64,000 bases of DNA from Streptomyces sp. NBC_00442. Lineage in GTDB: Bacteria > Actinomycetota > Actinomycetes > Streptomycetales > Streptomycetaceae. The position numbers and the translations under genes were made by a program. Positions 5,936 through 14,630 of the stretch are shown in pieces; position 1 is the first letter of the stretch; every line of letters begins with the position of its first letter. The stretch covers positions 4,278,001 through 4,342,000 of the forward strand of contig NZ_CP107918.1 of NCBI RefSeq assembly GCF_036014195.1, written 5' to 3'. The notes below the pieces were generated by a model. The model made no database searches and was not told the origin of the DNA. It saw only the letters and a list, made by a program, of their open reading frames with translations.

Positions 5936-7471
5936 TTGCGCCAGGTCATCAGTAAGACCCTGTTCACTGCCGTGGCAGCCACGAGCGTCCTTTCGATGAG
6001 CGCGAATTACGCTCAGGCCGCCGGCACCGATGCCGAGAACGCGGGCTCGCCGGGCCTGTTGTCGGGGAACACGATCTCTGCGCCGGTGGACGTGCCGATC
6101 CAGGCGTGCGGAAACTCCGTGAACCCGGTCGGAGGTCTCAACCCGTCCTTCGGAAACAACTGCGCTACGGGCTCCTCGTCCGCGGAGGAAGCGGCCGACG
6201 ACGCGGCCGACCGCGCGGGCGCGGAGGGCGACGGGGACGCCGGCGCGGGCGATGGCGCGGGCCGCGACGGGGCGCCGTCGCCGGACGAGTACGGCGCTTC
6301 GTACGAGCGGGAGTACGCCGCCGCGTACGGCCTCGATCACTACGAGGCGGCCAGTCGGGCCAGCAGCGTCACCAGTGGGTCCCCGGGTGTTCTGGCGGGC
6401 AACTCCGTGGCGGCGCCGGCCGATGTGCCGGTGCAGGCGTGCGGGAACACGGTGAGCGCGGTGGGTCTGCTCAACCCGGCGATGGGCAGCCACTGCACGA
6501 CGGGCCCGACGACGCCCCCGCACCCCTCGCGCCCCCACCACACCCAGCACCCCCACCACACCCAGCACTACGCGCACGAGGCTCCGCCGGTTCACCACGT
6601 GCCGCCGGTGCACGAGGCTCCGCCCGCTCACCACGCTCCGCCCGCTCACCACGCCCCGCCGGTTCACCAGGCTCCGCCGGTGCACCACGCGCCGCCGATG
6701 CATGAGGCTCCTCCGGTGCACCACGCGCCGCCCGTTCACCAGGCCCCTCCGGTGCACGAGGCTCCGCCCGTCCACCACGCCCCGCCGGTGCACCACGCAC
6801 CTCCCGCGCACGAGGTCCCGCCCGCTCACCACGTGCCTCCGCACCACTGCCCGCCCGGCCACGAGGTGCACCACGCCCCGCCCGCGCACCACGCGCCTCC
6901 GGTGCACGAGGTCCCGCCCGTCCACCACGCGCCGCCGGTGCACCAGGCTCCGCCCGCGCACCACGCGCCTCCCGTGCACGAGGCCCCGCCCGTCCACCAC
7001 GCCCCGCCCGCCCATCAGGCACCCCCGGTGCACCACGCACCCCCGGTGCACCACGCACCCCCGGTGCACCACGCACCTCCCGCGCACGAGGTCCCGCCCG
7101 CTCACCACGTGCCTCCGCACCACTGCCCGCCCGGCCACGAGGCGCACCACGCCCCGCCGGAGCGGCACGTACCTCCGGTGCACCACGCCCCGCCCGTCCA
7201 CCACGCCCCGCCCGTGCACCACGCACCCCCCGTGCACCACGCCCCGCCCGTGCACCACGCACCCCCCGTGCACCACGCCCCGCACGGGCGGCATGCCGCG
7301 CCCGTGCTTGCGTACCCGGGTGCTCGAGTCGTCGCGCCCGTGGCCGCCGCGCACCTGGCCGACACCGGGGCCGACCCGGCGCTCCTGGCTGCTGCGGCCG
7401 CCGGGGCTGCCGGGCTCGTGCTCGGTGGGGGTGTTCTCTACCGGCGCGGCAGGGCGATGGCCAAGGTCTGA
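5936..7471 (+). CDS. chp: Long chaplin: two chaplin domains, His/Pro repeat, LADTG sorting signal
   Basis: A 511-residue secreted, probably sortase-anchored chaplin. I choose the TTG at 5936: GGAAGA is seven bases upstream and a signal peptide starts there (MRQVISKTLFTAVAATSVLS, cleavage near AQA, residue 28). Chaplin domain 1 is at about 37-77, an acidic Ala/Asp/Gly linker follows, and chaplin domain 2 is at about 148-188; each has the two cysteines. Residues about 190-450 are a repeat of APPVHHAPPVHE-type units, very rich in His and Pro. The C-terminus has LADTG (474-478), a hydrophobic helix and RRGR, the class E sortase layout of ChpA-C. Those chaplins share the two-domain plus LAxTG plan, but I know of no such His-rich spacer in them. 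Metal binding is possible. Confidence 0.9.
   Translation: MRQVISKTLFTAVAATSVLSMSANYAQAAGTDAENAGSPGLLSGNTISAPVDVPIQACGNSVNPVGGLNPSFGNNCATGSSSAEEAADDAADRAGAEGDGDAGAGDGAGRDGAPSPDEYGASYEREYAAAYGLDHYEAASRASSVTSGSPGVLAGNSVAAPADVPVQACGNTVSAVGLLNPAMGSHCTTGPTTPPHPSRPHHTQHPHHTQHYAHEAPPVHHVPPVHEAPPAHHAPPAHHAPPVHQAPPVHHAPPMHEAPPVHHAPPVHQAPPVHEAPPVHHAPPVHHAPPAHEVPPAHHVPPHHCPPGHEVHHAPPAHHAPPVHEVPPVHHAPPVHQAPPAHHAPPVHEAPPVHHAPPAHQAPPVHHAPPVHHAPPVHHAPPAHEVPPAHHVPPHHCPPGHEAHHAPPERHVPPVHHAPPVHHAPPVHHAPPVHHAPPVHHAPPVHHAPHGRHAAPVLAYPGARVVAPVAAAHLADTGADPALLAAAAAGAAGLVLGGGVLYRRGRAMAKV
6575..7290 (+). repeat. Coding tandem repeats for His/Pro pentads and hexads
   Basis: Degenerate 15-18 bp units encoding (A/V)PP(V/A)H(H/E/Q). 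Two longer segments recur nearly unchanged at about 6805-6870 and 7075-7145 (EVPPAHHVPPHHCPPGHE), which points to segmental duplication. Copy number is likely to vary between strains and to be misassembled in short-read genomes. Confidence 0.85.
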
Positions 7472-7828
7472 TCCGGGGTGCCCGCCGGCCCCCACCCGCG
7501 GCAAGTGACGGCCGAGGGTTCGGAGTGGGGGACGGGCGGCACACGTAACACCCGGACGCGGCAGGTCAGTTGACGAGCGCCCAGGCGCTCACGGTTCGGG
7601 ATGTGCTCGCTGCGGCGAAGGGTCCGGCTCCTGAAAGGGAGCCGGACCCTTCGGCGTTTTCCGTGGCCGGGCGGCGCGGCTCTGAGGGCCCATCAGGCGG
7701 CCGTCCCGCGGCGTGCGTCCGTTCGGGGGGCTTCCGGCGTGGGCTGCTTAGGTTCCCTATCGGCGCAATAAGAATATTTTCAACCGGGAACCCGGGAGGT
7801 CCTCCGAACCAAGGGCAAGGGAGCGCAC
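7472..7828. other. Intergenic region with terminator and promoter of the GH26 gene
   Basis: 357 bp without a credible gene. It holds the terminator at 7618-7651 and, before the GH26 start, an unusually A/T-rich stretch (CAATAAGAATATTTTCAA near 7766-7784) that probably contains the promoter. No clear hexamers were assigned. Confidence 0.5.
7618..7651 (+). terminator. Terminator of the long chaplin transcript
   Basis: A perfect 14-bp stem (arms 7618-7631 and 7638-7651) with a 6-base loop, followed shortly by a TTTT run at 7657-7660. Confidence 0.8.
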
Positions 7829-9139
7829 ATGCGTCTACGACGTCATCGAGCGGCCACCTTCACGACGAGCGCACTGGTGGCGGGTGCTCTCTTCAGCCTC
7901 GCTCTGGCCCCCGGTGCCGAGGTCACGCCGCCGGGGAGCGGCGCCGATCCGCCGCCCGCCGGGCACCCCGCCGTCGCGAACTTCGGTGCCTTCCTGGACT
8001 CCGGGCTCCTCGGCGTCAAACGGATCCCGGCCCTGGAGAAGTGGCTCGGCGGCGCGGACATCCGGGTCGGGCACACCTATCTGGCCGGGAACACCTGGTC
8101 CGACATCGAGGGCAGGGCCGGGTTCCTCGACGACTGGGCCTCCTGGCGCACGGCGCGCGCCGACCGCACCCTCGTCCTGAACGTGCCGATGCAGGCGCTC
8201 AACGAGGCCGAGATCCCCGACGGTCGGGTGCGCCAGCTGCTCGCCAAGGGCGCCGCGGGGGAGTTCGACGAGCACTTCACACGGCTCGCCGAGCGGCTGG
8301 TCGACCTCAAGATCCCGGACACGGTGATCGTGCTCGGCTGGGAGATGAACGGCACCACGTACACCCATCGCTGCGGCCCGGACCCGGCGGCGTGGAAGAC
8401 GTACTGGAAGCGGGTCGTGACCGCCATGCGGGCGGTCCCGGGGCAGAAGTTCCGCTTCGACTTCACGCCGAGCCGCGGCCGGGACGCGGTGCCGTGGACC
8501 GAGTGCTATCCCGGTGACGACGTGGTCGACATCGTCGGCATGGACTCCTACGACCAGCCGCGCGGCCAGGACTTCGACAAGCAGGTCAAGGAGCCGTACG
8601 GGCTCCAGCAGCACGTGGACTTCGCGGCCGCGCACCACAAGCCCGTCTCCTACCCGGAGTGGGGGCTCTTCCGCAACGGCGACAACCCCGAGTACATGCG
8701 CCGCATGCTGGCGTGGATGGACGCGCACAAGCCCGTCTACAACACCATCACCGACTACTGCCCGCACGGGGTGTGGGGATGCGCGGACAACCCCCGCTCC
8801 TCCGAGGTCTACCGCACGCTCCTGTACGGCCGCACCGAACCGACCCCCAAGCCGTCGGCCCCGGTGAGCCCCCTGCCGTCGGCGCCCGTGAGCCCGCAGC
8901 CGTCGGCCCCGGTGAGCCCCCTGCCGTCGGCGCCCGTCAGCCCCCTGCCGTCGGCCCCGGTGGGCCCGCTCCCCTCGGTCCCGGCGAATCCCGCCCCGCA
9001 GCCGGCGGCGCCCGCCGCCGTCACCCCGGCGCCGAAGCCGCCGGAGAAGTGCGCGCCGGTCGAGCTCGGCCCGTGGGTGGAGTACTGGATCGGGGGCAAG
9101 CTCTGCCTCCGCTTCGACTGGTACTCACGCCGGTCCTGA
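7829..9139 (+). CDS. Secreted GH26-like glycoside hydrolase with Pro/Ser linker
   Basis: A 436-residue secreted protein. Signal peptide at about 1-30 (RLRRHRAATFTTSALVAGALFSLALAPGA). The catalytic domain at about 45-335 looks like family GH26 (beta-mannanases and relatives): the predicted acid/base is Glu in VLGWEMNGTTYTHRCGPDP and the predicted nucleophile is Glu in VSYPEWGLFRNGD, with VDIVGMDSYDQP between them. A linker of repeated PSAPVSPLPSAPVSP units follows, then a 30-residue cysteine-containing tail (KCAPVELGPWVEYWIGGKLC) that may bind the wall or a polysaccharide. The ATG at 7829 has AAGGGAG upstream. The gene ends 15 bp inside the convergent exopolysaccharide operon, so its substrate could be that polymer. 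Confidence 0.8.
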   Translation: MRLRRHRAATFTTSALVAGALFSLALAPGAEVTPPGSGADPPPAGHPAVANFGAFLDSGLLGVKRIPALEKWLGGADIRVGHTYLAGNTWSDIEGRAGFLDDWASWRTARADRTLVLNVPMQALNEAEIPDGRVRQLLAKGAAGEFDEHFTRLAERLVDLKIPDTVIVLGWEMNGTTYTHRCGPDPAAWKTYWKRVVTAMRAVPGQKFRFDFTPSRGRDAVPWTECYPGDDVVDIVGMDSYDQPRGQDFDKQVKEPYGLQQHVDFAAAHHKPVSYPEWGLFRNGDNPEYMRRMLAWMDAHKPVYNTITDYCPHGVWGCADNPRSSEVYRTLLYGRTEPTPKPSAPVSPLPSAPVSPQPSAPVSPLPSAPVSPLPSAPVGPLPSVPANPAPQPAAPAAVTPAPKPPEKCAPVELGPWVEYWIGGKLCLRFDWYSRRS

Positions 9140-10255
9140 CGGCTGCGCGGCGGGGCGGCTGCGGTCGTCCCGCCGCCGGCGCAGTTCGCGCAGCGCGGCG
9201 CCCGCGCCGCGGCGCAGCCGGGCGTGCAGGGCGCCGGCCCACAACAGCGGCAGGGTCCGCCGCCGGGCCAGCAGGAAGCGCTGGTTGACCCGGACCTCGG
9301 GACGCCAGTGCTGTTTGTACGGTTCGTTGCCGCGCAGCATGCTCAGGGCGGCGCGGCCGCTGCCGTCGATCCGCTGGGCGCAGGCCCGCAGCAGCATCGT
9401 GGCCACATCCACCTTGCGCCCGCGCAGGCCGGGGTGGGCCCCGTACAGGTAGCCGCCGGCGAGGGCGGGCGAGAGCAGGGTCAGATCGGCCGCCACGACC
9501 TCCCCGTCGAGACGGAACTCGGTGACCACCGCGTCGCCGTGCCGGGTCATCTCGCCCACCGCGCGCGCGAGATGCTCCTCGAAGCGCGGGCGCGTGTGCT
9601 CGCGGGTCACGCCGCGGCCCTGCCACTGGAGGCCGTGCAGTTCGAGCAGCGTGCGCATGGCCCGGGGCACTTCGTCGGGCGGTACGTCACGCTGCTCGAT
9701 GCCCAGTGCGTCGATCTTCCGGAGTTTGGCGCGGGCCCGCTGGGCACGGTTGGCCGGCAGGCGCCCGAGGAGGGTGTCCATCCCGGCGGCGGGCAGTTCC
9801 AGACAGCCCGAGTCGGTCAACCGATGCCGCTTTCCGGGCCAGTTGGCGTAGACCCGTTCGGCTCCGGCGCCCGGCCTGACCTCGCCCAGGTCGATCAGGG
9901 CGCCGCGCGCCGAGCGCATCAGGGAGCCGGTGAGGGCGGCCGCGGCCTCCTCGGCGCAGGCGTCGTCCAGGAGGACGTCCGTGAAGTCGGAGATGGGGCC
10001 GCCCAGCGGTACCAGGGCCGGCAGCGGGCGCAGCACCCGCATCAGCGGCGCCGCGCCGATCAACTCCTCCCCCCGGTACACCAGATGGATCCGCAGTCGG
10101 CCGCGCGTCCCGTACGAGAGCCACCACGAATGCAGCCACGCGTGACTCTGGAACGGGGTCGCCGTCGAGCAACGGCCGTGCAGGCGACGCCAGTTCGGTG
10201 CGAGATCGGCGAAGGGGAGCTCCTCGGCGCACACCTCCACGCGGAGCCGGGACAC
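9125..10255 (-). CDS. CelD/BioF2-type GNAT acyltransferase, last gene of the polysaccharide operon
   Basis: A 376-residue cytoplasmic protein. GTG at 10255 overlaps the previous stop by one base (TAGTG). It has the double GNAT fold of the CelD/BioF2 (Acetyltransf_6) family: FQSHAWLHSWWLSYG near residue 35, LIGAAPLMRV near 70, and the acyl-CoA-binding half with VVAADLTLL, GGYLYGAHPGLRGRKVDVATMLL and PYKQHWRPEVRVNQRFLLARRR toward the C-terminus. Members are often found in polysaccharide clusters and are thought to acylate sugars or lipid-linked intermediates. The tail is basic and Arg-rich. It overlaps the GH26 gene tail to tail by 15 bp. Confidence 0.75.
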   Translation of the reverse strand: MSRLRVEVCAEELPFADLAPNWRRLHGRCSTATPFQSHAWLHSWWLSYGTRGRLRIHLVYRGEELIGAAPLMRVLRPLPALVPLGGPISDFTDVLLDDACAEEAAAALTGSLMRSARGALIDLGEVRPGAGAERVYANWPGKRHRLTDSGCLELPAAGMDTLLGRLPANRAQRARAKLRKIDALGIEQRDVPPDEVPRAMRTLLELHGLQWQGRGVTREHTRPRFEEHLARAVGEMTRHGDAVVTEFRLDGEVVAADLTLLSPALAGGYLYGAHPGLRGRKVDVATMLLRACAQRIDGSGRAALSMLRGNEPYKQHWRPEVRVNQRFLLARRRTLPLLWAGALHARLRRGAGAALRELRRRRDDRSRPAAQPSGPA

Positions 10256-10959
10256 TATCCGACCTCCTGCGGCACGGAGGCCGCGCCGGCCGGTCCCGGT
10301 ACCGCCGCCGCGAACCCTGGCTCGGAGCCGGACCGGGATCCTTGCCCGGCGTCGGGTTCGGCGTCGGGGCGGCGGCGCGGCCGGGCCAGGAGCGCGAGCC
10401 CGCCGAGCAGCCCGCCCGCGCAGCCGCCCACGAGGGCGGTGAGCGAGGCCGAGGGGGAGGAGGGGGCCAGCGGCTTGGCGGCGCGCGAGAACTGCACGAC
10501 GCGGACCCCGGTGTCCTTCTGGTTGTGCTCGCCGTTGACGGTGAGGGCGCGGGCCACCGCGTTGGCCATGCCCGCGGCGTCCGCGGCCCGCGACGAGCCG
10601 GCGGTGATGGCGATCATCGGGGCGTCGGGGGACGTCGCCGTCTGCACGCTGGAGCGCAGTGTGGCCGCGCTGACCCCCGCCCACACCTGGGCGTCCCCGA
10701 TGACGGCGACCTCGGTCGCGACCCGGCCGTAGGCCTGCGCGAAGCCGAGTGCGACCGACGGATCGGCCTTCTCGGCGGGGGTGACCACGACATAGCTGGT
10801 CGCGCTGTACTCGGGCGTCTTCACCGCGCCGTACACGCCGCCCGCCGCCGCGCCGAGCAGCGCGCACACGGGCAGCGGCCACCAGCGCGGCAGCGACCGG
10901 GCACGCAGCGGACCGCGAACGCCGTGACGCTGGGGGCGCGGGCCGGACACTTGGCTCAT
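10255..10959 (-). CDS. Wzz-like chain-length/co-polymerase membrane protein
   Basis: A 234-residue protein with the two-transmembrane plan of Wzz/PCP proteins: TM1 at about 26-47 (RWWPLPVCALLGAAAGGVYGAV), a periplasmic-type domain (YSATSYVVVTP, GRVATEVAVIGDAQVWA), then TM2 at about 178-196 and a short Pro/Gly-rich cytoplasmic tail. There is no Walker motif and no tyrosine-kinase domain, so it is not a full Wzc. Such proteins set polymer length together with a Wzy polymerase. The ATG at 10959 overlaps the previous stop (ATGA), indicating translational coupling. Confidence 0.75.
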   Translation of the reverse strand: MSQVSGPRPQRHGVRGPLRARSLPRWWPLPVCALLGAAAGGVYGAVKTPEYSATSYVVVTPAEKADPSVALGFAQAYGRVATEVAVIGDAQVWAGVSAATLRSSVQTATSPDAPMIAITAGSSRAADAAGMANAVARALTVNGEHNQKDTGVRVVQFSRAAKPLAPSSPSASLTALVGGCAGGLLGGLALLARPRRRPDAEPDAGQGSRSGSEPGFAAAVPGPAGAASVPQEVG

Positions 10960-12242
10960 CTGGACTCTTCTTTCTCCGAGGTGTTCGTCGTGAGGTGCGC
11001 GCCGCCGGGCGTGGACCCGGCGTCGGGCCCGCCGGTGGGTGCGGGCGCCGCGTCGTACGCCGGGCGGGGCAGCGGCACGCGGGCGGCCGCCGCCTCGTAC
11101 ACCCGGACCAGCTGGGCGGAGGTCGCGGTCACGCCGTAGCGGCGCACCGCGTCGGGCACGGGAAGCCGGGTGCGGCCGGTCCGCATGAGGGCGCGCAGGG
11201 TGCCGGTGAAGGCGGCGGCGGTGCGGCCGGTGCGCAGGGCGCCGGGTACGGAGCCGGGCGGCAGGTCGTCGATGGCCGGGCAGGTCACGTACGCCACGGG
11301 GAGCCCCGCCGCGAGCCCTTCCACCACGGCGAGGCCGAAGGCCTCCTCGCCCGAGGGTGAGGCCAGGCAGTCCACGGCGGAGAGCAGGGCGGGCAAGGAG
11401 GGCCGCCCCGCGCCTTCGGGGTCCGCACCCGCCGGGACCCCGCCTTCGGGGTCCGAACCCGCGGCGGCCCCGTCGTCCTGGGGGCATTCGCCGGCGAAGA
11501 TCACCCGGCCGGTCACGCCGAGCCGTTCGGCGCGGGCCCGCAGCGGCTGTTCCTGTTCGCCGGCGCCCGCGAACACCAGCCGTGCGTGGGGCAGTTCGGC
11601 GAGCGCGTCGAGCAGGACGTGGAACCGCTTGCCCGCCGCGAGCCTGCCGACGGCGCCGATCACGAACGCGTCGGCGGGGAGGCCGAGTTGACGGCGTACG
11701 GTGTCGCGCGCGTCGGCGCTGAACGCGAACCGCGCCGCGTCGATGCCGTTCGGCACCACGTGGATGCGGCGCTGCGGCACGCCCCAGCGGGCGAGGCGCC
11801 GGGCGATGGTGGGGGAGACCGCGACGGTCGCCGTGCCGAGCCGTTCGCTCGCCAGGTAGAGGCCGCGCACGCCGGGGCCGAGCGGCCGCCCCTCCATGCG
11901 GGCCTCGCCGAGGGAGTGTTCGGTGGCGACGACGGTGCGCACCCCGGCGAGCCTGGCCGCGAGGCGTCCGTACAGGCAGGCCCGGTACAGGTGGGTGTGG
12001 ACGACGTCGTAGTGGCCGGCCGCGACGAGCTTGGTGAGGCGGGGCAGCGCGGCGAGGTCGCGGTTGCCCGCCATGGCGAGATCGCGCACCCGGCCGCCGT
12101 CGCGGACGATGCCGCGGGCCACGGCGCCGGGGTTGGTGAGGGTCACCACGTCGGCGTCGTACGGCAAGTGCCGTAGCAGGAGCCGAAGTTGCTGTTCGGC
12201 GCCGCCGACGCCGAGGCCGGTGATGACGTGCAGGACCTTCAC
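10956..12242 (-). CDS. GT4-family glycosyltransferase
   Basis: A 428-residue cytosolic or membrane-associated glycosyltransferase. GTG at 12242 overlaps the upstream deacetylase stop (GTGA). N-terminal MKVLHVITGLGVGGAEQQL is the acceptor-domain start of GT4 enzymes, HTHLYRACLYGRLAARLAGV and VVPNGIDAARF follow, and the donor-binding half has VGRLAAGKRFHVLLDA and SPSGEEAFGLAVVEGLAAGLPV, the EX7E-type nucleotide-sugar motif. Before that motif is an unusual in-frame low-complexity insertion containing SDPEGGVPAGADPEGAG, encoded by a near-perfect 20-bp direct repeat. The sugar donor is unknown. It probably elongates the lipid-linked repeat unit. Confidence 0.85.
   Translation of the reverse strand: MKVLHVITGLGVGGAEQQLRLLLRHLPYDADVVTLTNPGAVARGIVRDGGRVRDLAMAGNRDLAALPRLTKLVAAGHYDVVHTHLYRACLYGRLAARLAGVRTVVATEHSLGEARMEGRPLGPGVRGLYLASERLGTATVAVSPTIARRLARWGVPQRRIHVVPNGIDAARFAFSADARDTVRRQLGLPADAFVIGAVGRLAAGKRFHVLLDALAELPHARLVFAGAGEQEQPLRARAERLGVTGRVIFAGECPQDDGAAAGSDPEGGVPAGADPEGAGRPSLPALLSAVDCLASPSGEEAFGLAVVEGLAAGLPVAYVTCPAIDDLPPGSVPGALRTGRTAAAFTGTLRALMRTGRTRLPVPDAVRRYGVTATSAQLVRVYEAAAARVPLPRPAYDAAPAPTGGPDAGSTPGGAHLTTNTSEKEESR
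11411..11460. repeat. 20-bp direct repeat inside the glycosyltransferase gene
   Basis: CGCCTTCGGGGTCCGCACCC at 11411-11430 and the same with one change at 11441-11460, period 30 bp. It encodes the low-complexity insertion next to the donor site. Confidence 0.7.
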
Positions 12243-13024
12243 GAGCCCTCCGGCAGGTCGGCGGGGTCTTCGCGGCGCCAGCGGTGCAGGCTGCGCTTGA
12301 GCTGGAGCCGCCAGGCGGTGTCGCGTTCGCCGACGTGGACGCGCGGCAGGGCGTAGCGGCCGGTGAGCGGGCCGGGGTCGATGGCGCAGGCGTACTGGTA
12401 GCCGGCCGCGCGGACCGCGTCGACGGCACGCACGTCGACGGCGCCGTACGGATAGCAGAAGCCCGTCACGTCGTGGCCGGTGAGCTCCTTGAGCAGCTCC
12501 CTGCTGGTGCGTACCTCGCGGTGCAGGGCGTCCTCGTCGACGGCGGTCAGGTCGAGGTGGCGCAGGCCGTGCGAGGCGACCTCCATGCCCCAGGTGGCGG
12601 CCTGCTGGATGCCCCGCTCGTCGAGCAGCGGGCGGCGCGGGCCGAGCGGGTCCCACTCGTTGGTGGCGCCGAGCAGCCCCGGCAGTACGAACACCGTGGC
12701 CGTGCACTCGTAGCGGCGCAGCAGCGCGAGGGCCTCGCCCGTGAAGTCGGCGTACCCGTCGTCGAAGGTGAGGCCGACCAGGCCGCGGGAGGTGCCGGCC
12801 GCGCGGGCCCGCAGCAGTTCGGCCATGCCCACCCCCTTGAGGCCGTGCCGGCGCAGCCAGCGCAGCTGGCGCTCGAAGCGGGGCGGCGAGACGGTGATGC
12901 GGTAGGGATCGTCCGTGGTGTGGCACACCGAGTGGTACATGGCCACCCACAGCGGTGCGGCGGGGCGCGGTCTCGAACCAGTCAGTGGACCCCGTGGGTC
13001 GCCGACTGCCGTGTCAACGGGCAT
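12239..13024 (-). CDS. Polysaccharide deacetylase (NodB domain)
   Basis: A 261-residue carbohydrate esterase family 4 protein. The metal-binding motif TFDDGY is at residues 86-91, the second motif is SHGLRHLDL, and CYPYGA is the third. The N-terminal part holds AMYHSVCHTTDDPYRITVSPPRFERQL in outline, typical of the PgaB/IcaB-like subgroup that removes N-acetyl groups from poly-GlcNAc-like chains. No signal peptide is evident, so it may act on lipid-linked intermediates inside the cell or be exported by another route. The ATG at 13024 overlaps the flippase stop by 11 bp. It implies that the operon's polymer contains N-acetylated sugars. Confidence 0.85.
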   Translation of the reverse strand: MPVDTAVGDPRGPLTGSRPRPAAPLWVAMYHSVCHTTDDPYRITVSPPRFERQLRWLRRHGLKGVGMAELLRARAAGTSRGLVGLTFDDGYADFTGEALALLRRYECTATVFVLPGLLGATNEWDPLGPRRPLLDERGIQQAATWGMEVASHGLRHLDLTAVDEDALHREVRTSRELLKELTGHDVTGFCYPYGAVDVRAVDAVRAAGYQYACAIDPGPLTGRYALPRVHVGERDTAWRLQLKRSLHRWRREDPADLPEGS

Positions 13025-14630
13025 GCCAGAGCTTTCGTGTGACGGGACGGAACAGCAGACAGAACTCCCTGACCCGCAGCAGACGGGCCACGACGACGAA
13101 GGTGATGGCCGCGGCGAGAGCGCCGACGGCGGTGGCGAGCAAGGGACTTGACGGCGCCGACGCCCCCCACCAGGCGGCGGCGGTGGCGCCGCACGCGGCG
13201 GCCACGAGACGGGCGAGCTGACCGCCCACCCACCGCACGGACAGCGCCGTGCGGCGGCGCCCGCTGCCCCACAGGAGCAGCAGCGCGGTCAGGGTGATGC
13301 CGAGCGCGTTGGCGGCGGCGATGCCGGGCGCGCCCCACGCCGGGACGGCGAGCGCGCCGGCCACGGCGGTCGCGGTGAGCCCGGCGAGCATGGCGCAGGC
13401 CGGGAACCACAGGGGGCGGGCCTCGGAGAAGTAGGAGCGGGCGAGGACCCCGACGAGGGTCTGGCCGAGCAGGCCGAGCGCGTACACGCGCATCACGCCG
13501 GCGGTCGCCGCGGTGTCGTGGGCGGTGAACGCGCCGCGCTGGAACAGGAGGTGGATGATCTGCGGCGCGCAGGCCACCACCACCGACGCGCCGAGCAGCA
13601 CGATGGTGCCCGCCACGATGAGGTCGCTCTCCACCCGCCGCCTGGCCCGCTCGGTGTCGCCCGCGGCCAGAGCGCGCGCGATGACGGGGAAGGTGACCGT
13701 GCACAGCATCAGGGAGAGCACCATCGGCATCTGCGCCACCTTCTGGGCGTAGTTCAGGTGCGAGATGGCGCCGGCGGGCAGCGGCGCGGCGAGGAAACGC
13801 TCGATGAGGACCTGCGTCTGGCGGCTCAGGGCGAACACCACGACGGGGGCGACCAGCGCGAGCCGCAGCGCCCGCGCCGTGCCGTCGCCCGTCGCGCGCC
13901 GTGCGGCGGGCACGGCGGGCGGGCGCTCCCGCCGGTGCCAGCTGCGCCACAGCGCGGGAAGCTGCACGAGCACCATGAGGACGCCGCCGAGCGCGACCCC
14001 GGCCGCGGCCGCCCGCACCCCCCATGCCCCGCCGAGCAGCAGGAGCAGGGCGATGATGCCCACGTTGTACGCGACGTAGATGGAGGCGGGCGCCAGGAAG
14101 CGGCCGTGTCCGCGCAGGGCGGCGCTGCAGTAGCCGGTGAGCCCGAAGGTGAAGACGCAGGTGGCGGTCAGCCGGGTGCAGTCGACGGCCAGGTCGGCGC
14201 GCGGCAGCCCGGGGGCGAGGACCGCGACCACGGCGGGCGCGGCGGCGACGAGGGCGGCGGCGCCCGCGGTCAGCGCGAGCGTGAGCCGGGGCAGGGTCGC
14301 CGCGACCAGGGCGCGGACCGGGTCGGGTCCGGGGCGGCCGCGTTCGACGAGGGCCAGGCTGAACGCCGGTACGAGGACGAAGGCGAGCCCGTCCTCGATC
14401 AGCAGGGTCGCGGCGACCTCGGGCACCGTCCAGGCGACGAGGAAGGCGTCGGTGTCGGTGTCGGCGCCGAAGACGTGCGCGAAGGCCTGGTCGCGCAGCA
14501 GGCCGAGGACGGCCCCTGCGACGGTCAGGACGGCGGTCAGGAGCGCGGCCCGCGCCAGCAGCCGCCCCGACGGGCCGGGTTCGGGGGGCGCGGCGGGCGC
14601 GGGCAGCAGCGGGGGAGCGGTCTCCGTCAC
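13014..14630 (-). CDS. MurJ/MviN-like lipid flippase
   Basis: A 538-residue integral membrane protein with about 13-14 predicted helices. GTG at 14630 overlaps the previous stop (GTGA). The N-terminal motif GAVLGLLRDQAFAHVFGADTDTDAFLVAWTVPE is characteristic of the MurJ/MviN branch of the MOP superfamily, supported by LIERFLAAPLPAGAISHLNYAQKVAQMP and PLWFPACAMLAGL. MurJ flips lipid II. Inside a polysaccharide operon this homologue most likely plays the Wzx role, translocating undecaprenyl-linked repeat units. It is not expected to be the essential MurJ. Confidence 0.85.
   Translation of the reverse strand: MTETAPPLLPAPAAPPEPGPSGRLLARAALLTAVLTVAGAVLGLLRDQAFAHVFGADTDTDAFLVAWTVPEVAATLLIEDGLAFVLVPAFSLALVERGRPGPDPVRALVAATLPRLTLALTAGAAALVAAAPAVVAVLAPGLPRADLAVDCTRLTATCVFTFGLTGYCSAALRGHGRFLAPASIYVAYNVGIIALLLLLGGAWGVRAAAAGVALGGVLMVLVQLPALWRSWHRRERPPAVPAARRATGDGTARALRLALVAPVVVFALSRQTQVLIERFLAAPLPAGAISHLNYAQKVAQMPMVLSLMLCTVTFPVIARALAAGDTERARRRVESDLIVAGTIVLLGASVVVACAPQIIHLLFQRGAFTAHDTAATAGVMRVYALGLLGQTLVGVLARSYFSEARPLWFPACAMLAGLTATAVAGALAVPAWGAPGIAAANALGITLTALLLLWGSGRRRTALSVRWVGGQLARLVAAACGATAAAWWGASAPSSPLLATAVGALAAAITFVVVARLLRVREFCLLFRPVTRKLWHAR

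Noticed and set aside
6575..7290. Repeat region considered as a CRISPR array
   Set aside because: Units are 15-18 bp, coding, in frame with a signal peptide and sortase signal, and have no spacer structure.
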